Origin: Myxococcota bacterium
Lineage (GTDB): Bacteria; Myxococcota_A; Polyangia; Polyangiales; Houyiibacteriaceae
Length of the DNA: 63,449 nucleotides
NCBI GenBank assembly: GCA_028284955.1
Contig: JANQQS010000168.1
Span: forward strand, 1-63,449
Reading direction: 5' to 3'
In this document: positions 32,593 through 42,000 of the stretch, one piece after another
Layout of the letters: every line of letters begins with the position of its first letter
Numbering within the stretch: position 1 is the first letter of the stretch
The notes under the pieces: generated by a model
Told to the model about the DNA's origin: nothing
Seen by the model: only the letters and a program-made list of their open reading frames with translations
The model's database searches: none
Position numbers and translations under genes: made by a program

Positions 32593-33690
32593 ATGGCGCC
32601 TTCGACAGCAGAGGTGTCCGCAGCGCAGTTGTCCTCAGCAGAGTTGCGGAAACGATGGAATGTACGGCTCCCCGACGGGCGAAGCCGTAAGGACCAGGTA
32701 CTTGAGCAACTGCGTTCGAGCGGCGGGGATTCGAGCGGAGCGCAGCCTCGCGTGGACCGCGATCTGCGCGGGATTCGGTTGATCGAAGAAGAGCTTCGTG
32801 GCTTAGATTTCTCTGGCTGCGATTTGCGAGACGCGGACTTTTCGCTCGCCACGCTCGTGGAGTGTCGCTTTGTTCAATCTGACCTCGGTGGAGCTAAGTT
32901 TTTCCAGGCGAACGTTTCTGGTTGTGAGTTTGCCGGCGCGACTCTTTCGGGTGCGAACTTTGAGCAGGCGAAAGGCAGTCGCGCGGGGTTCGGAAACGCA
33001 AAACTTGAGCGGGCGTCCTTTTTTTCGGCCGAGCTCGAACATGTTTCGTTCTCGGGAGCCGCACTCAATCAAACCGACTTTCGCCGGGCGGCGTTGTCCA
33101 ATGCTCGTTTTCGAGAGGCCGATGCTTCGGGCGCCGATTTTCGCCGCGCGGATCTTCGCTGGGTAGATTTGATCCATGCAAAGGTTGAAGGCGCGAATTT
33201 TCGCGAAGCGGATATGCGAAGCGCGAGCGTTCGCGGAGTAGAGGCATTCGAAACCGCGACATTCGTCAAAGCGGATATTCGGGATGTGAACTTCGGCGGA
33301 GCGTATCAGCTGCGTCGCCACATCATGGATGAAGACTACATCGACGAATTTCGCAACCGCGATCGTTGGCACCGTCTAGTTTACTACGTTTGGTGGGCGA
33401 CATCTGACTGTGGACGCAGTCTATTGCGATGGGGTCTGTTTACCCTGTGCGTCACCATAGCGTTCGGCATCGCCTACCAATACGTCGACATTGACTACGG
33501 CGACCATCGGACCTGGCTTTCACCTCACTACTACAGCTTGGTGACCCTGACGACGCTGGGCTACGGCGACGTGCTTCCTGCATCCGTTGCTGCACAATGC
33601 GTGGCGATGGGCGAAGTCGTGATCGGCTACCTCATGCTCGGGGGACTGATCAGCATCCTGGCCAACAAGATGGCGCGGAGAGCCGAATAG
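32593..33690 (+). CDS. Pentapeptide-repeat protein fused to a two-TM potassium-channel domain, 365 aa
   Basis: The N-terminal 70 residues are polar. Residues of about 75-240 are pentapeptide repeats (A[DN]xxx pattern: LDFSGCDLRDADFS, ANFEQAKGS, ADFRRADLRWVDL) that should form a right-handed beta-helix. The last 110 residues hold TM1 (LLRWGLFTLCVTIAFGIAYQ), a pore helix and selectivity filter (LVTLTTLGYGD), and TM2 (VVIGYLMLGGLISIL). A cytoplasmic solenoid attached to a K+ pore suggests a gating or docking domain. The start is the ATG at 32593. The next gene starts 2 bp after the stop. Confidence 0.88.
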   Translation: MAPSTAEVSAAQLSSAELRKRWNVRLPDGRSRKDQVLEQLRSSGGDSSGAQPRVDRDLRGIRLIEEELRGLDFSGCDLRDADFSLATLVECRFVQSDLGGAKFFQANVSGCEFAGATLSGANFEQAKGSRAGFGNAKLERASFFSAELEHVSFSGAALNQTDFRRAALSNARFREADASGADFRRADLRWVDLIHAKVEGANFREADMRSASVRGVEAFETATFVKADIRDVNFGGAYQLRRHIMDEDYIDEFRNRDRWHRLVYYVWWATSDCGRSLLRWGLFTLCVTIAFGIAYQYVDIDYGDHRTWLSPHYYSLVTLTTLGYGDVLPASVAAQCVAMGEVVIGYLMLGGLISILANKMARRAE

Positions 33691-33691
33691 A

Positions 33692-34543
33692 GTGTTTGAT
33701 TGGCTCAAACAAAGAATGGGGAATCCCAGCGAAACGCTCGCGCACGCGCTGCAAGGGCAAGAGCTTCCTTCTTTTTCCAACGTTGTGCTGAGCGCGCTTG
33801 AGTCGCTTAGAAGTCCCAACTCGTCGCTCGCGGAAATTGGCGAAAAAATCTCCGCGGACCCTGGCGTGTCGGCTCGGCTGCTCAAGATCGCGAACTCGCC
33901 CGCTTACTCGTTGCGCCATCCGGTTCGTGACGTTGCCCATGCGGTTTCGCTATTGGGGCGCTCTGAGAGCGAGTGCATTCTTCTTGCCGCCACCGTACCC
34001 ACCGCGCTTCCCAAACCAAAAGATCCTGGCTACGACGGAAAGCGTTTCTGGCGAGCTGCGGCTCGCCGGGCGACTACCGCACGTGGACTCGCTGCCGTGT
34101 ATCACCCTGCTTCCCGAGGGGAAGCGTTCACCGCCGCATTGCTCCAGGACATGGCGCTCCCCTTGCTTCTGCAATCCAAAGGTCGTCGCTACGGCGCGGT
34201 ACTGGAACAATGGCATTCCGGGACCGAAGATCTTTCGCTGCTCGAACATCAAGCGTTTGGTTGGACGCATGCCGAAATTGCGGGGGCGGTATGCGCGACT
34301 TGGAAATTTCCGGAACCAATCGCCAACGCTATCGCTCGACACCACGACAACGACAGCTCCGAGGACGACGAGCTGGTTTCTGTCAGCCTCGTGGGGCTGC
34401 TGCGAGAGCAGGGTGAAGAACCGGAAGTCGATGCTTTGGCAGAGGCGGCAAGCGATTTGTTTGGCGCGAGTCGCGACGAAGTCCGAACGATTGTCGCACG
34501 AGCTTGGGAACAAGCCGATCAGATCGCCGCCCTCATGGTGTAG
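33692..34543 (+). CDS. HDOD-domain protein, 283 aa
   Basis: GTG start 2 bp after the channel gene. The HDOD fold is recognisable: LPSFSNVVLSALESL, DPGVSARLLKIANSPAYSL and VRDVAHAVSLLG, with FTAALLQDMALPLLL and WTHAEIAGAVCATWKFPEPI later. HDOD proteins are HD-related domains that usually lack catalysis and act in signalling with c-di-GMP or kinase proteins. Co-transcription with a K+-channel fusion is notable, but the functional link is unknown. Confidence 0.85.
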   Translation: MFDWLKQRMGNPSETLAHALQGQELPSFSNVVLSALESLRSPNSSLAEIGEKISADPGVSARLLKIANSPAYSLRHPVRDVAHAVSLLGRSESECILLAATVPTALPKPKDPGYDGKRFWRAAARRATTARGLAAVYHPASRGEAFTAALLQDMALPLLLQSKGRRYGAVLEQWHSGTEDLSLLEHQAFGWTHAEIAGAVCATWKFPEPIANAIARHHDNDSSEDDELVSVSLVGLLREQGEEPEVDALAEAASDLFGASRDEVRTIVARAWEQADQIAALMV

Positions 34544-34545
34544 CG

Positions 34546-35922
34546 CTACTGCGTCGTGTCAGGCAAGGACGCGCGCACCAAGTCCGCATAGACTTCGTAG
34601 GGCTGGATGCCGACCACCAACGTGCCGTTCACAAAAAAGCTTGGGGATCCAATGCGTGCCCCGGAGTCTCGCACTGCCTCCACATCTTGACGAACACGAT
34701 CTGCGTGGGTGTGTTGTGCCAAGGCGACACGCAGACGACGAACGTCGGCTCCCACCATAGCCGCGGTTCTCTCGAGTTGTTCTTGGCTTAGATCCAAGCG
34801 GCCTTCGAATACGAGGTCGTGGAAACGCCAAAACGTTTCTGAACCCATCTGAATGAAGACCTCCTGGGCTGCCTGGGCAGCGAGACCCGCATGTCGGTGA
34901 AACGGCAGAGGATGATGCCGAAACACAACCCGAACATCGTTTGGGAACTCGGCGCGCAAACGATCGACAATTGGGCGCGCTTGGGCACAAAACGCACACT
35001 GAAATTCGCTGAACAGCTGAATCACTACCGGAGCGTTGGAGGGACCCAAGCTCGGTACTTTGGCAGGGACCGAGAGCTCGTATTGTGGGACCGGTCCGGT
35101 TCGTTCTATGCCTTCGCTTCGGGTGCGTGTAGGCTCAGTCCGAGTTTGCCCTGCCAAATATTGATATAGCCTGGCGCGATCCACGCCGCGTCCGAGAGCT
35201 TGTCGCGCGTGGGCAATCTCTTCCCGCACGGTCTGCTCGACTCGCTCGTAGGGTTGAGCTCCAATGAGTGGTCGACCGTTTAGAAGCAACGTGGGAGGGC
35301 TGCCCAGGTGATGCTGTTGTGCGGTGGCACGATCGTTTTCTACGCGTTCCCGATGGGCTTCCGAGTCGAGCGAGCGACTGAATCGAACGAGGTCAAGCTC
35401 TAGTCGAAGAGCAATCTGTTGGAGTTGCTCGCGGGACAAGTCGTTCGACGCCTCGAATAGAGCTGCGTACATGGACCAAAATTTTTCGTCGCCACCCTGA
35501 GCCTGAGCCTCAATCGCCGCCTCGGCCGCAATCAATGCCTGAGGATGAAAAGATAGAGGATTGTGCATTAGGATGTATCGCACGTCCTGGGGATAGCGAG
35601 CGATGATCCGCTCTACGTTGGCGTGCGCGCTTCGGCAAAAACGACATTGCACGTCAGAAAACAATACGATGGTGACGAGTGGAGCGTTCGCTCCTCGAGC
35701 CGGTGCTCCTTGCAGGGGGAGATAGACACGCGACGTGCCTGTCGCTGCAGCTTCTTCGCGCTTGCCGGAAGACGTCGATGCGTTTTCTTGCCCGTCGCCG
35801 GAGGATTGGATCGTTGGCTTTCCACCACCGCTTCGCAACTCCGTCGGCGCATGGTTTGCGCCTCCGCAGCCTACCAACCACAATACGATGAGCGCCAACC
35901 GCATCGAGCCAATATGAAGCAT
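34546..35922 (-). CDS. Lipoprotein with two tandem DsbA-like thioredoxin domains, 458 aa
   Basis: The lipoprotein signal ends at LVGC (residue 19). Two copies of a DsbA/thioredoxin-4 domain follow. Copy 1 has CRFC (93-96) and cis-Pro region LGSPPTLLLNGRPLIG. Copy 2 has CAFC (309-312) and IGSPSFFVNGTLVVG. Both keep the FHPQA/FHRHA helix pattern, so both may be redox-active. Tandem DsbA lipoproteins probably oxidise or isomerise envelope disulfides. The start could also be 35904. It is convergent with the HDOD gene, with 2 bp between stops. Confidence 0.88.
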   Translation of the reverse strand: MLHIGSMRLALIVLWLVGCGGANHAPTELRSGGGKPTIQSSGDGQENASTSSGKREEAAATGTSRVYLPLQGAPARGANAPLVTIVLFSDVQCRFCRSAHANVERIIARYPQDVRYILMHNPLSFHPQALIAAEAAIEAQAQGGDEKFWSMYAALFEASNDLSREQLQQIALRLELDLVRFSRSLDSEAHRERVENDRATAQQHHLGSPPTLLLNGRPLIGAQPYERVEQTVREEIAHARQALGRGVDRARLYQYLAGQTRTEPTRTRSEGIERTGPVPQYELSVPAKVPSLGPSNAPVVIQLFSEFQCAFCAQARPIVDRLRAEFPNDVRVVFRHHPLPFHRHAGLAAQAAQEVFIQMGSETFWRFHDLVFEGRLDLSQEQLERTAAMVGADVRRLRVALAQHTHADRVRQDVEAVRDSGARIGSPSFFVNGTLVVGIQPYEVYADLVRASLPDTTQ

Positions 35923-35967
35923 GCCATCGAATCGTCGAGACGGCGAATCGTACAGGTTGAGAGACCC

Positions 35968-36015
35968 TGCTAAGAAACCCTGCTAAGAAACCCTGCTGAG
36001 AAACCCTGCTAAGAA
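35968..36015 (-). repeat. 13-bp tandem repeat including the stop of the PilZ regulator
   Basis: On the + strand CCCTGCTAAGAAA and near-copies repeat about four times from 35968 to 36015. Each unit contains CTAA or CTGA, the complement of a stop. The PilZ stop (CTA at 36009-36011) is in the last unit. The period is not a multiple of three, so repeated stops fall in different frames. Confidence 0.85.
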
Positions 36016-37118
36016 ACAGGGTGGAGCACGGTCGCGCGCAGCTCTTCGTACGCGGCCTCATATTCCTCGAGGTCGGCCTTCGGACATTGAGCGGTTTCGA
36101 GCTTCACGCCAAACCCTGGCGGCGTCGCTCCGGCTTTGACTGTGCGCCACATCACGGTGGCCCGCAGATGGACCATGTCCCGCCGCCCGGGTGGTCGCAT
36201 CTCGAGCCAGATCGAAGTACCTCGCGGAGGAGGGTCGAGCGTGCGAACATAGAGCCCGCCGCGGCTGATGTTGTAGGTAAGCGCATATGTTGGTTCGAAT
36301 GCCCCCGCGGCGCGAAATCCGGTGAGCGCTCCGACGAGGAGTCGGTCCGATGCGCGAACGTTTTTGATTCCCGGCCGAAGCAATTCGTTGGCGAGGAACA
36401 GCAGATGATCAGGCGGTGCCTCATAGTCACCGGCGCAGGCGGCCGGCTCGTCGGTTTTCCGGAGCTCGGCGAGACGTTCTCCCGAGGCCAATACCACCAG
36501 AGGAACCGGACGTTCTCGAGTACGAAGAGCCATCGTCGCGTCCAGTGGGCCACGAGGCGGCAATGTCGCCGTGGCTACCATGACCGTCGGAGCTGGTTCT
36601 TGTTCCCCCAGCTTGCGTAGTTCGCTGCCGTGCTCCGCGAAGTCGATTGTGAACCCCGCCTGGCGAAGCAACCGACCAAGCAGACGTCGTTTGGGCACGT
36701 CGGTGCATGCGATAATCGCTCGACCCTGAGTTACGGGTGGGCGTTCTGAGGGATCTACCGTCCGCAAATGTGCGAGTCTACGTGTCACTCCCGCCGTGTC
36801 GCCGGACACGAGCATATCGTCAGCGCCAAGGGAAAGCGCTTCGGCGTATGCATGCGCAGTCGCGCCGGGAACGAATACAACGATCGGAGTCGCGAAGAGC
36901 TTTGCCTGGCCGCGGGACCAATCGATCAGCTCGTCGAACTCAGGCATCGATGCGTCGACAAACATACAATGCGGGGATCGTCCAGATGACAAGACCTCTT
37001 TCGCAGTGTCTATGTTGGAAACAAGTCGAGGGTCGACATCCGCGCGCAGCGACGAAAGGCGCAGCGCTTCGGCAGCGGCTCCAAACTCGCCCACGAATAG
37101 GGCACATACACCGCTCAC
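36009..37118 (-). CDS. Double receiver-like + PilZ domain protein, 369 aa
   Basis: The GTG start at 37118 overlaps the upstream stop (GTGA), so it is coupled to the EAL regulator. Receiver-like domain 1 (about 1-105) keeps an Asp at the phospho-site position (FVDASM). Receiver-like domain 2 (about 130-225) lacks it (VMVATATL). The last 110 residues form a PilZ domain (TYNISRGGLYVRTL, ATVMWRTV), which often binds c-di-GMP. It is the natural effector partner for the EAL protein. Its stop is inside a 13-bp tandem repeat. Confidence 0.8.
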   Translation of the reverse strand: MSGVCALFVGEFGAAAEALRLSSLRADVDPRLVSNIDTAKEVLSSGRSPHCMFVDASMPEFDELIDWSRGQAKLFATPIVVFVPGATAHAYAEALSLGADDMLVSGDTAGVTRRLAHLRTVDPSERPPVTQGRAIIACTDVPKRRLLGRLLRQAGFTIDFAEHGSELRKLGEQEPAPTVMVATATLPPRGPLDATMALRTRERPVPLVVLASGERLAELRKTDEPAACAGDYEAPPDHLLFLANELLRPGIKNVRASDRLLVGALTGFRAAGAFEPTYALTYNISRGGLYVRTLDPPPRGTSIWLEMRPPGRRDMVHLRATVMWRTVKAGATPPGFGVKLETAQCPKADLEEYEAAYEELRATVLHPVS

Positions 37119-38299
37119 CAGCGAACCTCCGGAAAGGGCTTTCCTGGCTTCGCAAAGAAATAGCCTTGAAACAAATCGCATCCGAGGTCGACCAACACGT
37201 CACGCTCCTCCGCACACTCAACACCTTCAACAACGATCGGCATGCCCATGTCGTGGCACAGCGTACACATGGAGGCGATCAATTTTTGTTTGGTGGGAAT
37301 AAGATGAACGTCTCGAACGATCGACATATCGAGCTTCGCGACATCCGGCTCAAGCAATGCGAAACTCGCTAAGCCGGCGTACCCTGCGCCGAGATCGTCG
37401 ACCGCAATTCGGTATCCAGCGTCTCGCAACGCGCGAACGCGAGCTTGCACGTCGGGTACGTTGTCCATCGACGCTCGTTCGGTGATTTCGAGGACCACGC
37501 GATCCGCCATCGCCAAGAGCGGCGAAGACGAGGCGAGCAACTGCTCGTCGAGCAAATCGACCGGTTCGAGGTTGATAAAAAGCTGCTCCGATCGCGATTG
37601 CAGCGGAATGGGAGCTAGCTCGCGAATTCTCCGACCAATGCGATCCACTCCTTTGAGGGCATGTGCCGCTTTAAAGAGCGCCCCTGGATTTCCGAGCGCG
37701 GGTTCATTTGAGCGAACGAGAGTTTCGTATCCCACAACTCTGCGCTGGTTCCATGAAACAATCGGCTGGTAGAGCATGTAGAGCTGCTGTAGCGCGCGAT
37801 CGAATACAGTCGACAAATCTTCGCTGCTCTGAGTTTGCCCTCCTCGCGACGCGCGGCCTTGTTTCACTGCGTCGTGAGTTGTCGCAACAAGCTGCTCTGC
37901 ACTTGCCGGCTTGAGTAGGTATTTGAACACACCGTGCTCCATCGCCCTAAGCGCGGTGTGGATGTCGGAGTCGCCTGTGACCACAATCACCGGCAGCTCT
38001 TTGTCCTGTGCATGAATTCGTTTGAGAAGTTCGATACCATCGATCCCCGCCATGCCTACATCGGTGAGGACTGCATCAAAGTGAAAACGTCGGCACAGGT
38101 CGAGAGCCTCCACCCCGTTGTCGGTCGAGGTCACCTCATACCCGACGCTTGTGAGCAGGCGTTTCCAAGCCCGAAGGGTCAACTCCTCATCTTCGACCAC
38201 CAACAAACGCCCTCGAACCTGGGCAGAGGAATCGGTTGGATTGTCTTGCGCTTTGCGTTCTACGAGCGAGCTCTCTTGTGTGCTCAGAGCTGCATCCAT
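37115..38299 (-). CDS. Response regulator with EAL-type c-di-GMP phosphodiesterase domain, 394 aa
   Basis: The receiver (about 30-145) is intact: VVEDEE, phospho-Asp in VLTDVGM, VTGD and KYLLKPAS. The EAL domain (about 175-390) has YETLVR in place of YEALVR, and retains INLEP, EITERAS, VDDLGAGYAG, AKLDMSIV, EGVE and FQGYFF. All metal and catalytic ligands appear present, so hydrolysis of c-di-GMP is plausible. The start at 38299 has the ribosome site AAGGGGAG. The cognate histidine kinase is not in the window. Confidence 0.9.
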   Translation of the reverse strand: MDAALSTQESSLVERKAQDNPTDSSAQVRGRLLVVEDEELTLRAWKRLLTSVGYEVTSTDNGVEALDLCRRFHFDAVLTDVGMAGIDGIELLKRIHAQDKELPVIVVTGDSDIHTALRAMEHGVFKYLLKPASAEQLVATTHDAVKQGRASRGGQTQSSEDLSTVFDRALQQLYMLYQPIVSWNQRRVVGYETLVRSNEPALGNPGALFKAAHALKGVDRIGRRIRELAPIPLQSRSEQLFINLEPVDLLDEQLLASSSPLLAMADRVVLEITERASMDNVPDVQARVRALRDAGYRIAVDDLGAGYAGLASFALLEPDVAKLDMSIVRDVHLIPTKQKLIASMCTLCHDMGMPIVVEGVECAEERDVLVDLGCDLFQGYFFAKPGKPFPEVRW

Positions 38300-38442
38300 G
38301 CGGCTTCTCCCCTTGGGGTCGCGGTCCATAGGGTTAGAACGGCATTTTGCGCGTCTTACGAACCCCTTCGAAGGTGCACAGATAAAGAATTGAACAATTT
38401 CCGGTCACGAATCTCTCCGTCATCGCCACTCGAGGAATAGCT

Positions 38443-39012
38443 ATGGTCGCTGAAGCGCAGCAAACTGCCGAGTCGGACCCTGTTGCCGACTTAATTCACC
38501 AAGGCGCATATCGCGAAGCCATCACGATGTGTGCTCGATTACATGGCGCGGCACTCGGGCGCCTCTGTATGGCGATGCTTGGCTCACAAGCCGAAGCGGA
38601 GGAAACCGTACAAGAGGCGCTCCTCGCGGCCCACGATGCATTCGGAGAGTTTCGAGCTGAAGGGTCGGTACGTGCATGGCTTTTCGGCATCGCTCGGCGT
38701 ATGTGTGCACGACGGCTGGTCAAGCGCGTACGGAGAGAGCGGCGACTCAAACTCGTCCACGATGCTGAGTCCGACCATCAACTTCCTGACGAACAAATCG
38801 AACTTGAGCGGCGAGCTCGCTTGGTACGCGCTGCGCTGGAAACGCTCAAACCATCAGAGCGAGAAATTGTCGTCCTTCGTTACCAAAGCGGCCTGAGCTA
38901 TCGAGAAATTGCAGAACTTTGCGGGGTTGAGGAGGCGGCGGCGCGCAAACGCGTAAGCCGAGCTCTGGTCCATTTGCGCACCACCCTGCGGGACGAGGTT
39001 GAACATGTCTAA
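38443..39012 (+). CDS. ECF-type RNA polymerase sigma factor, 189 aa
   Basis: Region 2 is SQAEAEETVQEALLAAHDAF through VRAWLFGIARRMC. Region 4 is LKPSEREIVVLRYQSGLSYREIAELCGVEEAAARKRVSRAL, a full helix-turn-helix. There is no region 3. The downstream gene overlaps it by 8 bp and begins with an anti-sigma-like cytosolic segment plus one TM helix, so that protein is the probable regulator. The promoter it recognises cannot be read here. Confidence 0.93.
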   Translation: MVAEAQQTAESDPVADLIHQGAYREAITMCARLHGAALGRLCMAMLGSQAEAEETVQEALLAAHDAFGEFRAEGSVRAWLFGIARRMCARRLVKRVRRERRLKLVHDAESDHQLPDEQIELERRARLVRAALETLKPSEREIVVLRYQSGLSYREIAELCGVEEAAARKRVSRALVHLRTTLRDEVEHV

Positions 39013-42000
39013 ACAATCCAACTTACGCGCCGACTTCCTAGATGAGTTGGCCTCCGTCGTAGACGGGGACGAATCCACCATCGAACGCTTCGCAGATCTG
39101 CTCGCGGATACTGAGGAATATCGAGACCTCCAGCACGAAGCCGCCGTCGTCGCTGAGCTCGTTCGAGAATCTGGAACAGATTACCGCGTCCCGGAAGATA
39201 TGCCGGAGCGCGTTCTCGCGGCGATTGATGTTCGAGCAGCTTCTACCGAAGCTGAACAGCCGTCCACACAGACGGTAGCGAACACTGAAGAATCATCGGA
39301 GACGGAGGACACCAGCTCACGGCGAAGAAACTCTCCCGATGTGGAGCGAACGAGCAACAGCACCTGGCGAGAAGGCTTTCGTCGTCATCGGCGCACCATC
39401 GGAGTCGGGTTCGCGGTTGCCGCGGCCGGCTTGTTGGCATGGGGCGTTCGTAAGGAGCAAACCGACGATTCCCAAACCGTCGCGGTTGCAACAGCGCTTA
39501 CTGGGACGGTGTCACAAATTGTAGGGCCTCGTACCCGTGGAGGCGGTCCGCCGGTCACGATTCGACATGCTGACTCTTCTGAATTTGTGGCGTTGGGCAG
39601 CGGAGAAAGCATTCCCAAAGGAAGCGTGGTACGAACCAATCCGCGAACTCGCGCGGAGTTGATGCTGTCTGATGGAACGGCGCTTGCGCTAAATCAAGAT
39701 ACTGAAGTCAAGTTCGATGGAGACCATCTGCGCACGCTGATGCTCGAGCGCGGCGAGGTCGTAGCCGAAGTTGTGAGACTCGAACGCGGCCCTCGCGCGT
39801 GGTTGCGAACGCCCGTGGGCGCCGTTGAAGTTTTGGGTACGAAGTTTGTGCTCACGACGACCCAGGAAACAACTTCCGTGCGCGTTACGCGGGGCGCGGT
39901 TCGACTACATGGACACGAAACGAGCAGTTCCCGTGAACCACCTGTGGCTGAAGTGAGACGAGGCGAAGAAGGCGTCGTCGAGCGAGGACAGGAGCCTATT
40001 GTTCATCCCGCGGTGGATATCGCGTCGTCATTGCGCTGGTCTGAGCTCACTCCGGAAGTCAGTGAAGATTCGATTCAGGGCCTGGGAGAGCTTCGTGCCC
40101 ATCGCCCGGGCGAACGAGAAGAGCGAGAGCGACCGCTGGAGCTGGGAGTCCACTCGGTCAAAGTTCGAATCGCCGGAAATGTCGCGCGAACCGAAATCGA
40201 AGAGACGTTCCGCAACGACAGTGCAGATGTGTTGGAGGGCGTATATCGGTTTCCTCTACCGCCCGATGCACGTATCGCGAGTCTTGCCCTCGAAGTTGAC
40301 GGTTCTTGGGAGGAGGGTGCCTTTGTCGCCAAAGATCGCGCCAAGAAAATCTGGCGAGGAGTGATTCGAAACGCCACGCCAAAAGCACTTCGTAAACCCA
40401 AAGAGGAATTCATCTGGGTTCCTGGTCCTTGGCGCGATCCTGCGTTGCTCGAATGGAAACGAGGAGGACGTTTTGAGCTGCGAATCTTTCCGATTCCGGC
40501 GCGTGGCGAACGGCGCATCCGACTGGCCTACGAGCAAACCATAGCGCCTCACGGACCAGGAAGGCGCTACGTATATCCCCTGGCGCATTCATCCGACGGA
40601 TCGACAAAAGTCGGTCGTTTTGAAGTCGACGCCCGAATTTCGGGCCACGCGATCGCTCGCGGCTACGCCATGCGTTCGTCAGATGAAGGAAACGCTACAC
40701 GTCTGAGCTTCGAATCCGACCAATTCCTGCCGGCTGGCGATTTAGTCATCGACTATGAAGACCGACGCAGCGACGCGGAGCTTCGTTTTTGGGCGTTCGA
40801 GGGCCCTGCAACTGTACCGCCACCGTCTCAGAGTCGGGAGCAGAGCCCCGAGGTTGTGCGCGCCCAACGAGCGATCCATGACGACCGTCGCGCCTATGTC
40901 GCGCTCGCAATTCGTCCAAAACTTCCCCCTTGGACTGAGGCAAAACAATCCGACTACGTGTTGGTCTTGGATTCGAGCCAGAGCATGGTCGGTGAGCGCT
41001 ACAGGCGCGCCACCGAGCTCGTCAGTGCGATGGTCGCGGAGATGGACCGACGCGACCGGTTCGCAGTCGTGGCATGCGACGCGATGTGCATGCAGCTGCA
41101 CAATCGCGTGCAAACTCCATCCGCTACTGCAGCATCGAAGGTGATGAGTCGGCTCAGCGCACATCGCCCGGCAGGCTCCTCAGATATCATCTCGGCGCTT
41201 CGTTTTGCGATCAAAAACTACCGCGCCAGCGATCGGCCTACGCAGGTCGTATATATCGGTGATGGTATGAGCTCCGCGGGCTATCGTCGGCTGTCTTCGA
41301 TTTCCGATGAAGTGAAAGATCTTACTCGGAGCTCAGACGTACGAGTGACCACAGTTGGTGTTGGTCTTGATGCGAACCAAAACGCATTGACCACAATCGC
41401 GCAGGCAGGCGGCGGTCACTATCTTCGCTATACCCCCGGACAACGATCCGAAGCCGCGGCGCTCGCAGTCCTTGAAACCACTTACGGCGTCTCGCTGAGA
41501 AACGTCTCCGTGCGATTGCCTTCCGGAATTCGTGATGTTGCGCCCACCGAACTTCCCACCATTCGCGCAGGGGAAGAGCTCATCGTCGTGGGAAGGATGA
41601 ACGGAACCGTACGTGGTGACGTGATGCTCTCTGGCACCGTCGCGGGCGAACCGTTCTCTCGCCGCTACCCAGTCGAACTCGAACCGTCGACCCGTGCCGG
41701 GAATGCTTTTGTGCCACGCACCTGGGCTACCGCGACGATCGACAAACTGGAGTTCTCTGGACAAGGCTCTGAGGTCGCTCAAACGGTTGCGCTATCGAAA
41801 GCGTATGGCGTGATGTCGCGGCATACATCGCTATTGGTTCTCGAAAGCGAAGCCATGTTCAAGGCTTTCGGTGTCGATCGGGCTCGTCCAACCCTGCAAT
41901 GGACCGGGGAAGACGAAATGGATAGCGGCGAATCCAATGCATTGGGTGATGGAGGAGAATCGCTTTCCCAGATTGCTAGCGGTTGGAGCGGTTCCTCAAA

